From positions 1 through 15,146 of the forward strand of contig JAZGEV010000104.1 in assembly GCA_036478895.1 (NCBI GenBank): DNA of 15,146 nt, given 5' to 3'. Positions 5,710-12,904 of this stretch are shown one piece after another (positions within the stretch are counted from its first letter, which is position 1; the number at the start of each line of letters is the position of its first letter). The position numbers and the translations under genes were made by a program. The stretch comes from S010-17 sp036478895 (GTDB lineage Bacteria; Bacteroidota; Bacteroidia; Flavobacteriales; Flavobacteriaceae). The notes below the pieces were generated by a model. The model had not been told where the DNA came from, did no database searches, and was given only the letters and a program-made list of their open reading frames with translations.

Positions 5710-8700
5710 TTATTGTAGTATGACTAATTTTTCGATTTTTTCTGTTTTTAAGCCTGTTGAGGCAACTTTTACAATAAGTTTATAAATATAAACACCTTTA
5801 CCTATTTTGTGACCATAATCATCTAATCCGTCCCAAGTAATGGATCGTGAAAGTGTGCTGTTTGATAGTGTAGTTTCATTAAGTGTCTTTATTAATTTAC
5901 CTGATATGGTGAATATTTGTACCTGTGTTTCTAATGTTTCATTTGGTTTGTTATGATTAAACCAAAACTCGGTATAATTTATAAACGGGTTTGGGTAATT
6001 TAAGACATTATCTAAAACCAATTCTTCATCGCTTACTACCACAAAGTTTAGGCTAGCTTCTGATGGATTATTATACGTATCCCAACATTTAAAAGATATG
6101 GTGTGTGGACCAACAGCTAAATTTCTAAAAGGATAATTTACATTCCCTTTTTTAAAATCATTCAATTCAGTTTCGTAATAATCGTTCATTATTATTGGGT
6201 TAGATTGATCGCCATCCAAGATGCCAATAATATCATGATCTACAGCGGTGAGCGATGTGTTAATGCCTGATTCATCTTCCAAAACAGCTAAAAATAAAGG
6301 CGATTCATTAGTGTTTCCGCCATCAATGAATGAGTGATCATTCATAAATAATTTTATAGTTGGACCAATATTATCTTCTGGCGCATCGGGATTTATGCCT
6401 CCAATAATGACATCGGTATTATAACCATTTTTATCAATCAATTGATTTTCGGCGTAGAAGCTTATTTTTGTAGTTCCATAAGCAATTCGTATATCTCTTG
6501 GTGCTATAAAATCAAATTTCCAAAGCCCATTTTCAATACTTGCTTTTCCGTTAAATATTTTACTTTCTCTGGTGTCAAACGGAAGAATCATATTCCCCGT
6601 ATTATTGTCGTTGTTGAGTGTTTCTCTAATCACTTCTTTATCGTAAATAGTGACCGATAATTCGCCATTAAAATTACTGTCCAAAACATTGTTCTGCGTT
6701 ACAATCCCTTCAAAATAGACATGAGATAACGCTTTTATAGTATCCAAAGAAGTTGTAATGTCTACATCGTTCATTTTGGTAATTATTACATTTGGTTTTG
6801 GTTTTGCCAATTTCATTGCAGGATCACCAAAATACTGAATAAATAAACGCTGTGTTTCGTTTGCATTGTCATTTTTAGTTTTGGCAAGTGATTGTGCAAT
6901 TGTATCGTTATCATCACTACTATCGTAGGCAAGCAAATCACTCATTAAAGCAATATTAAACGGTCCTCCAATGTGGATATAGACTTCACGAGCTGTTGTT
7001 ATCATTGCGGTTGCTCCACCATCTTTATTGTTAAAAACATCTTCACCAGCAGTAACCCTTTGTGGATTATCATATCTAGAAAATTCACATGTTATGGTAA
7101 TAAATAAGGGTAATGTTGATTTGTTGTACCAATTATTTATTTGTATTAAGTCTAAAATACGTTCGTTTGCCCAACCGTTTTCACCTCCGTGACCAAAATA
7201 ATCGATTATTAACGAGCCTCTTTCTACTGCATTATTGATGGCTATTTTTACATCGGGATACGATTCTCCTCCAGCTGAAATTTGTTGTACAAAAGCATCT
7301 GCATATATTTTTTTAAGATTATATACAGGTTTATTTGCTTTTATAAAATCTGCTGTAGCTTCTATTTGTTGCACTAATATTATTTCTGCGGGTTTTCCAC
7401 GTGTAACATCATCGGCAATTAAAGAAATTGTATTACGCCAATCTCCTAATGCGGATTTATGATAGTACGATAAAATTTTATCTACTGAAATTGTTGCTTC
7501 TTCATAGTTTTTAACTGGCAATCTGCCAATAGCAACATCAAGCATATTTCCCGATCCATTTGTGTAAGAGTTATAACTGCCATTAGAACTTGTTAAGCTA
7601 GAAAAATCACCTTCATTAGCGTCCATCATACCAAAAAAATCATCGGTTATATAGGATGCAGTTAGGCTAAAACTATTTGCCGATTGAAAAGCAATGGTGT
7701 TAATACTTAAATTATGACCTTCAGTATTTTTAAAATCATAAGAGCTGTCACCCATAAAAGCGACAAATTTTATTTTTTTATTTGCTGATGAAGCTGTTGT
7801 GTAAAGATGATGAATAAAATCTCGTATTGCAGTTGCGTCTTTTGAACCCGAACTAAACTCATTATAAATAGTTTCTTCGGTTAAAACCAAGGTTGATAAA
7901 TTGGAATGTTGTTGATGGTAATTTGCTAATCTATTTGCTTGGCTAAGTAATTCTTTATCTGTTATAATTAAATAATCAATGTCTGTTATATTATGTAAAT
8001 TTTGATTGGGAACAGCACCTATTTTTTGAGGTGTGTAATGATTGGATGCGTTTAAAATTGTGTATTCACGTAAACTGCCACCAAATTCTCTAAAAACAAA
8101 ATCACTTGACCCAGAATCTGCTAATACAAGTTTAGGGTTAATAAAATCGGTTGTGTCCCAAACTTGATATATTGCGGTTGCATTGCCTATCTGATATTCA
8201 TTTACGGAACTTGTTGTGTTATTTGCAACAGCATAATTTCTAAAAGAGAATTGTTTGTCAGTAGCCATTAAATTTCTTGTTGCATTAATTTCAATATAAT
8301 CCAAATAACCTTTTGTTGCAGGTACACCTTGATTGTTAAAATCAATAACAACATCAAATGCGCTAGTAGTTATGGCACTTGATGCGTTTTTACTTTTTGT
8401 ACTGCCTATGGTAGTTGTTGAGGTGCCTATAGAATTGACTGGTAAACTAATAATTGTTGTATTGTTAATACTTAAATCAAAAGATGGATTAGGAACACCT
8501 GATGTTTTGGCAATAGCAGCTGCTTTTAATTTTATATGTACATCTTTACTGGTATCTATATTTTCGAAGTTAAATGGGAACGTTTGTTGATTGTTAATAC
8601 TGAAATTTTCGCCAAAAAATTCTTGTCCAAAATTATCTAAATTTAGGATGTCTTTTTCCCAAACTTTAAAATCATTAAATGTGTTAATAACAGTGTCTGG

Positions 8701-9591
8701 CGTATTATTTACAGTTGCCTGATTTGCGATACGTTTACCAGGACCATTAGTAACCGAAATAAAATAATAAGCCTGATTGCTATAGACATTTCTTTGATGA
8801 TGTGCTAATTCATTTGGAACATCATTAATCCAGGAATCTGGTCCTTTTGCATAAAAAAGCACAAAATCATTATCATTAAGTTGATTGTCATCTTCGCCTT
8901 CTACAAAAATGGCATTTTCTTGAAGTCCGTCATATCTAAAATCGCTATTTTTTTCGGGAAGCATAGCGCCACCATTTCCGTAAATTTGTATATTTTTTGG
9001 ATTAATATTGCCAGATATGCCAATACTTTGTAAAAAAGCTTTATCCATTTTATAAACCCCAGTAGTTTCTATTGCAATTTTATACCAAGTTCCAGTTGCT
9101 AAAGGAGAATCGTGGATACTACTTGCGTTTTTAAAAATTGTTTTTGGTGTAATTGTATATTTTAAATCAAATGAAATGATTTTTTTTAAAACACCATTGT
9201 TATAAATTAAAGGTGTTAAATTAAAAAATATATATGCTTGTTCTCTTTCATTAGTGATAAAGAGTGAACTTTGTAATTTTGTAGGAAAAGCAGTTTGACT
9301 TAACGCAGGATAGTTGTTTTTTGAAATGGTTTTGTAAATAACGTTTGTAATTGTGTAAGAGCTTATTGTAGAATTATTACTTATTTTCCAGCGTTTACTA
9401 TAATAAGGTAAGAGATTTTCATCAATGGCTTTATTTTCTAAAAGCGGAATGACTAGGGTTTTGTTATTATTTATACTAATCTCACTTTTATTTTGCCACT
9501 TTAAAGTAAAAGATTCTTTTTTTTGTTGCGCATTGGAAAAATGCAACATAAAAATGATAGATAATGGTATTAAAAGGTTTTTTGCAAACAT
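5710..9591 (-). CDS. porU: T9SS sortase PorU, C25 gingipain-family peptidase
   Basis: PorU is the cell-surface sortase of the type IX secretion system. It cleaves the C-terminal signal from exported proteins and, in Porphyromonas, attaches A-LPS. The 1293-residue protein has a signal peptide (LLIPLSIIFMLHFSNA, likely cleavage after Ala21) and an N-terminal beta-rich region with the PorU hallmark GTWYKIAIETTGVYKM at 167-182 and YGNGG at 204-208. The C25 caspase-like domain spans about 539-930. Its His801 (YFGHGGENGW) and Cys835 (TITCEFSRY) match the catalytic dyad, and FGDPAMKL closes the domain near 921-928. Ig-like regions follow. The C-terminal ~100 residues form a T9SS CTD with NYPNPF at 1198-1203 and the FlgD-like WDGLDDYGHKIGKGVYIYKL block. 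PorU keeps this CTD to dock on PorV. It is first in the porU-porV-cdd operon and divergent from gldJ. Length is slightly above the Porphyromonas protein (about 1158). Confidence 0.97.
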   Translation of the reverse strand: MFAKNLLIPLSIIFMLHFSNAQQKKESFTLKWQNKSEISINNNKTLVIPLLENKAIDENLLPYYSKRWKISNNSTISSYTITNVIYKTISKNNYPALSQTAFPTKLQSSLFITNEREQAYIFFNLTPLIYNNGVLKKIISFDLKYTITPKTIFKNASSIHDSPLATGTWYKIAIETTGVYKMDKAFLQSIGISGNINPKNIQIYGNGGAMLPEKNSDFRYDGLQENAIFVEGEDDNQLNDNDFVLFYAKGPDSWINDVPNELAHHQRNVYSNQAYYFISVTNGPGKRIANQATVNNTPDTVINTFNDFKVWEKDILNLDNFGQEFFGENFSINNQQTFPFNFENIDTSKDVHIKLKAAAIAKTSGVPNPSFDLSINNTTIISLPVNSIGTSTTTIGSTKSKNASSAITTSAFDVVIDFNNQGVPATKGYLDYIEINATRNLMATDKQFSFRNYAVANNTTSSVNEYQIGNATAIYQVWDTTDFINPKLVLADSGSSDFVFREFGGSLREYTILNASNHYTPQKIGAVPNQNLHNITDIDYLIITDKELLSQANRLANYHQQHSNLSTLVLTEETIYNEFSSGSKDATAIRDFIHHLYTTASSANKKIKFVAFMGDSSYDFKNTEGHNLSINTIAFQSANSFSLTASYITDDFFGMMDANEGDFSSLTSSNGSYNSYTNGSGNMLDVAIGRLPVKNYEEATISVDKILSYYHKSALGDWRNTISLIADDVTRGKPAEIILVQQIEATADFIKANKPVYNLKKIYADAFVQQISAGGESYPDVKIAINNAVERGSLIIDYFGHGGENGWANERILDLIQINNWYNKSTLPLFITITCEFSRYDNPQRVTAGEDVFNNKDGGATAMITTAREVYIHIGGPFNIALMSDLLAYDSSDDNDTIAQSLAKTKNDNANETQRLFIQYFGDPAMKLAKPKPNVIITKMNDVDITTSLDTIKALSHVYFEGIVTQNNVLDSNFNGELSVTIYDKEVIRETLNNDNNTGNMILPFDTRESKIFNGKASIENGLWKFDFIAPRDIRIAYGTTKISFYAENQLIDKNGYNTDVIIGGINPDAPEDNIGPTIKLFMNDHSFIDGGNTNESPLFLAVLEDESGINTSLTAVDHDIIGILDGDQSNPIIMNDYYETELNDFKKGNVNYPFRNLAVGPHTISFKCWDTYNNPSEASLNFVVVSDEELVLDNVLNYPNPFINYTEFWFNHNKPNETLETQVQIFTISGKLIKTLNETTLSNSTLSRSITWDGLDDYGHKIGKGVYIYKLIVKVASTGLKTEKIEKLVILQ

Positions 9592-9653
9592 ATGAAGATA
9601 AACGAAAAAAAAAACGGGTTATTTTAAATTATGATAAATATTTTATACTAAAG

Positions 9654-9661
9654 CAAAAATA
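9654..9661 (-). promoter_or_regulatory. Predicted -7 box of the porU operon
   Basis: The minus strand reads TATTTTTG, an exact match to TAnnTTTG, 63 bases upstream of the porU start. A TTG lies only 13 bases further upstream (9677-9675), closer than the usual spacing, so the -33 element is uncertain. Poly-A/T richness of the gap lowers the weight of the match. Confidence 0.4.
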
Positions 9662-9715
9662 CATGCGTTATTAGCAATAATATAAGAATTTGTCGTAAAT
9701 TTTTATTTAATATTA

Positions 9716-9746
9716 CTTGGCTAAAAGTATTATTATTGTAAATTGC
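9716..9746 (+). promoter_or_regulatory. Possible gldJ promoter
   Basis: CTTGG at 9716-9720 could serve as the -33 TTG, followed after 19 bases by TAAATTGC (9739-9746), an imperfect match to TAnnTTTG. A second imperfect box, TATTATTG, lies at 9731-9738. The gldJ start is 42 bases downstream. The 197-base gap holds the control signals of both porU and gldJ. Confidence 0.3.
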
Positions 9747-9788
9747 GACACTTTTAAAAACTAAAATACGTATTAAAGTAAAAGGATT

Positions 9789-11525
9789 ATGACAATAAAT
9801 CGAATATTTAAGGGACTATTATGGGCAATAGTAATATTTTCTTTAGCTAGTTGTGGCGGCAAAAGATCAAGCGGAACTTCATCATTAACAGGATGGAGCT
9901 TTAATGATTTTGATGGCGGAGCAGGCGATAATTATAAAGGACAACCTACACCACCAGGAATGGTTTTAATTGAAGGTGGAACATTTACAATGGGTCATGT
10001 TCAAGATGATGTAATGGCAGATTGGAATACAACGCCTGTAAAAATGCAAATTCGTTCATTCTATATGGATGAAGCGGAAGTTACAAACAGAGAGTATCGT
10101 TTGTTTTTGCAATGGATGGAAAAAGTTTATCCACCATCAAATGATAACTATAGAAACATTTATACGTCTGTATTACCAGATACTTTGGTATGGAGAAATA
10201 CTTTAGGAGAAGCAGAATTATTGACCGAGACTTATTTGCGTCATCCGTCATATAATGAATATCCTGTTGTTGGAATTTCTTGGGTACAAGCAAATGAGTA
10301 CTGTAAGTGGAGAACCAACATGGTAAATGAAAAAATATTAATGGACAAAGGAATCTTAACAGATTTGTTTAACGTTGATTCTTTATCTGTTGAAGGTAAA
10401 AATCATTTTGATACGGATGTTTATTTATCAGACCCAACCAAATTATTTGATGGCGATTCTTCAATATACGAAAAAGGATTACCGGATTTAGCTAAAAAGA
10501 AAAAGAAAAGAAAAAAAGGTGCTAGAAAAACAAGATCTAGAGGTGATAAAGGAGAAGATAAACCAAAGCGTAAAGGAAGAGGTTCAAAAGGTTTTACTGG
10601 AAGACATGCTAAAGTTGCTGATGGAATATTAACTCAAAAATTTAGATTACCAACAGAAGCTGAATGGGAATATGCTGCAAAAGCTTTAGTAGAGAATAGA
10701 GAGTATAATAACATTACAGGTAGAAAGAAATTCTCTTGGAATGGAAAATATACGCGTAGTAATTCAAAACGTTCTAGAGGTGATGAGATGGCAAATTTCA
10801 AACTTGGTAAAGGTAACTACAGTGGTTTATCTGGTTGGAGTGATGATGGAGCAGATATTTCAATTTATGTGAGAGCATACAAACCAAATGCATACGGACT
10901 TTATGATATGACGGGGAATGTTGCAGAATGGGTACAAGATGTTTATAGACCAATAATTGATAATGACGCAAATGATTTTAATTATTATAGAGGGAATTCA
11001 TATAGTAAGAAAATGATTGACGAAAATGGTAAAGTGGTTGTGGTTGATGAAAATTCAATTGTTTACGATACACTTGATAATGGATTGATTAGAGCTAAAG
11101 ATTTACCAGGAAGTTTAAAATACATACCTATTACTAAGTCAGATGCATTTATGAGAGAGAATTATGAAAAATCATATAATGTAGATAGTAAAGATGGAGA
11201 TATAGCTTCAACTAGAGAGTATTATATTGATGAAGAAGATTTAGAAACAAAACCTAGAATGTATAATCACCCTGTAATTCCAAACGAAGTAGGAGAGAGT
11301 GGTTATAGAAAACAAGGTTACGATAAAAAATTAAGAAACACTTTAATTAGTGATAGAACACGAGTTATAAAAGGTGGTTCTTGGAATGACAGAGCTTATT
11401 GGTTAGATCCATCTCAACGTCGTTATTTACCAGAATATATGGCAACTAATTATGTTGGTTTCCGTTGTGCAACGGATAGATTAGGACCAATGTCTGACAA
11501 GAAAAGAAAAGCTTATCATAAATAA
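9789..11525 (+). CDS. gldJ: Gliding motility / T9SS lipoprotein GldJ
   Basis: GldJ is an outer-membrane lipoprotein needed for gliding and for T9SS; in Flavobacterium johnsoniae it stabilises its paralog GldK, and its extreme C-terminus is needed for motility but not for secretion. The 578-residue protein has a lipoprotein signal with lipobox LASC and lipidation at Cys22. It has an FGE-sulfatase (formylglycine-generating-enzyme-like) fold: MVLIEGGTFTMG at 58-69, VTNREYRLFL at 98-107, YPVVGISWVQANEYCKW at 158-174, FRLPTEAEWEYAA at 285-297, YGLYDMTGNVAEWVQD at 369-384, KGGSWND at 528-534 and YVGFRCA at 555-561. The catalytic cysteine pair of true FGE enzymes is not recognisable, as expected for a structural member. 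A strongly basic, low-complexity stretch at 236-268 interrupts the domain. The tail KKRKAYHK is also basic. It is divergent from porU and ends at a strong terminator. Confidence 0.97.
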   Translation: MTINRIFKGLLWAIVIFSLASCGGKRSSGTSSLTGWSFNDFDGGAGDNYKGQPTPPGMVLIEGGTFTMGHVQDDVMADWNTTPVKMQIRSFYMDEAEVTNREYRLFLQWMEKVYPPSNDNYRNIYTSVLPDTLVWRNTLGEAELLTETYLRHPSYNEYPVVGISWVQANEYCKWRTNMVNEKILMDKGILTDLFNVDSLSVEGKNHFDTDVYLSDPTKLFDGDSSIYEKGLPDLAKKKKKRKKGARKTRSRGDKGEDKPKRKGRGSKGFTGRHAKVADGILTQKFRLPTEAEWEYAAKALVENREYNNITGRKKFSWNGKYTRSNSKRSRGDEMANFKLGKGNYSGLSGWSDDGADISIYVRAYKPNAYGLYDMTGNVAEWVQDVYRPIIDNDANDFNYYRGNSYSKKMIDENGKVVVVDENSIVYDTLDNGLIRAKDLPGSLKYIPITKSDAFMRENYEKSYNVDSKDGDIASTREYYIDEEDLETKPRMYNHPVIPNEVGESGYRKQGYDKKLRNTLISDRTRVIKGGSWNDRAYWLDPSQRRYLPEYMATNYVGFRCATDRLGPMSDKKRKAYHK

Positions 11526-11544
11526 GCATTATTAATAAAAATTT

Positions 11545-11578
11545 AATCCTCATTAATATTAATTAATGAGGATTTTTT
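11545..11578 (+). terminator. Strong intrinsic terminator after gldJ
   Basis: Perfect 13-bp arms AATCCTCATTAAT (11545-11557) and ATTAATGAGGATT (11562-11574) enclose the 4-base loop ATTA, and the 3' arm merges into six Ts and a further T-rich run. It begins 20 bases after the gldJ stop. It overlaps the upstream ATG (11566) that could extend murF, which argues against that start. Confidence 0.88.
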
Positions 11579-11589
11579 ATTTTTACACT

Positions 11590-12867
11590 ATGATAAAAAA
11601 AATATATGCACTTTATAAAAAGAGTTTTACGGTAAGTACAGACACACGTAACATTATTCCAAACTCTATTTTTTTCGCATTAAAAGGCGAAAATTTTAAT
11701 GCAAACAAGTTCGCTTTGGAAGCACTAAAAAAGGGGGCATTATATGCTGTTATAGATGAAAAAGCGTATCAAACCGATAAACGATTAATTCTAGTAAAAG
11801 ACGTTTTAAAAACATTACAACAATTAGCAAGTTATCATAGAGAAAAATTAGGAATTCCTATTATTTCACTAACAGGTAGTAATGGAAAAACAACAACTAA
11901 GGAGTTGATAAAAACAGTTTTGTCACAAAAATACAATGTTACTGCAACTAAAGGTAATTTAAACAACCATATTGGCGTGCCTTTAACCTTATTGTCAATG
12001 ACGCCTAAAACAGAAATAGGTGTTGTAGAATTAGGAGCAAATCATGCTAAGGAAATTGAATTTTTATGTACTATTTGTAAACCGGACTTTGGATATATTA
12101 CCAATTTTGGGAAGGCCCATTTAGAAGGTTTTGGAAGTTTGGAAGGTGTTGTTACAGCTAAATCTGAATTATACGATTATTTAAATGAACATGATAAATT
12201 GGTTTTTATAAATGCTGATGATAAGTTGCAAGTTGAAAAATCTAAAGGTATTGAATCAGTAAGTTTTGGCTCAAAAAAATCAGATTTTAGTATCACTTTA
12301 GCGCAAGCAAACCCATTTGTAAGTGTTTTGTATAAAGAGTTACTTATAAATAGTAATTTGATTGGGAATTATAATTTCTCCAACATTGCTGCAGCAATTA
12401 TAATAGGTGCTCATTTTAAAGTTCCAGAGACTGCTATTAAAAAAGCTATTGAAGAATACAAGCCAACAAATAACCGTTCTCAAATTATTAAAACAAAACA
12501 AAATAAAGTGATTCTTGATGCTTACAATGCCAATCCAACAAGTATGAGGTGCGCATTAGAAAACTTAAGTGATTTAACCGATGAGAATAAAATAGCAATC
12601 TTAGGTGATATGTTTGAATTGGGAGAATATGCGCCTTTTGAGCATCAAAAAATTGTAGATTTAATCTCTGATTGTACGATTGATTTTGTGTATTTGTTAG
12701 GTGAAAATTTTGCTAAAACGACTATTAAATCTCGAAAAATTAAAGTTTTTAAAACCTTTAAAGATTTCGAAAAAACCTTTAATAAGAATGCTATAAAAGA
12801 TACTACTTTTTTAGTTAAAGGTTCGCGCGGCATGGCTTTGGAGCGTGTGATGGATTTTATTGATTAA
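11590..12867 (+). CDS. murF: UDP-MurNAc-tripeptide--D-Ala-D-Ala ligase MurF
   Basis: MurF adds D-Ala-D-Ala to UDP-MurNAc-tripeptide using ATP, the last cytoplasmic step of the peptidoglycan precursor. From the start chosen here the protein is 425 residues, typical of the family. The N-terminal domain shows STDTRNIIPNSIFFALKGENFNAN at 16-39. The central ATPase domain has the P-loop TGSNGKTT at 95-102, NNHIGVPLTLL at 125-135 and the NADD motif at 208-211. The C-terminal domain carries NNRSQ at 294-298, DAYNANPTSM at 310-319, GDMFELG at 339-345 and VKGSRGMALE at 409-418. An in-frame ATG at 11566 would add eight residues (MRIFYFYT) but lies in the terminator stem and encodes nothing family-like; MIKKIYALYKKS is the natural beginning. 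It stands apart from any dcw cluster. A promoter is not obvious: the start codon is 12 bases past the terminator T-run, so expression may depend on read-through from gldJ. Confidence 0.97.
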   Translation: MIKKIYALYKKSFTVSTDTRNIIPNSIFFALKGENFNANKFALEALKKGALYAVIDEKAYQTDKRLILVKDVLKTLQQLASYHREKLGIPIISLTGSNGKTTTKELIKTVLSQKYNVTATKGNLNNHIGVPLTLLSMTPKTEIGVVELGANHAKEIEFLCTICKPDFGYITNFGKAHLEGFGSLEGVVTAKSELYDYLNEHDKLVFINADDKLQVEKSKGIESVSFGSKKSDFSITLAQANPFVSVLYKELLINSNLIGNYNFSNIAAAIIIGAHFKVPETAIKKAIEEYKPTNNRSQIIKTKQNKVILDAYNANPTSMRCALENLSDLTDENKIAILGDMFELGEYAPFEHQKIVDLISDCTIDFVYLLGENFAKTTIKSRKIKVFKTFKDFEKTFNKNAIKDTTFLVKGSRGMALERVMDFID

Positions 12868-12885
12868 GTTGGTTTTTAAATTCAG

Positions 12886-12900
12886 CTTCAACTATTGAAG
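12886..12900. other. Small hairpin between convergent murF and recQ
   Basis: CTTCAA and TTGAAG form a perfect 6-bp inverted repeat around CTA in the 37-base gap between the two convergent stops. No adequate T-tract follows on either strand, so a terminator role for it is doubtful; no better terminator is present in the gap. Confidence 0.3.
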
Positions 12901-12904
12901 ACCT

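Noticed and set aside
6442..8590. Three plus-strand open frames of 72-85 residues opposite porU
   Set aside because: They sit inside porU, whose domains and catalytic residues are clear; hydrophobic stretches in the antisense frame come from its codon composition.
9676..9700. AATTTG as a gldJ -7 box
   Set aside because: The bases before TTTG do not supply the TA of TAnnTTTG, and it is about 100 bases from the start codon.
10081..10293. 70-residue minus-strand open frame within gldJ
   Set aside because: It is antisense to a conserved part of the GldJ FGE domain.
11566..11589. Upstream ATG that would extend murF by eight residues
   Set aside because: It lies in the terminator stem, and the added MRIFYFYT has no counterpart in MurF; the family start is at 11590.
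12645..12833. 62-residue minus-strand open frame within murF
   Set aside because: It is antisense to conserved MurF C-terminal motifs.
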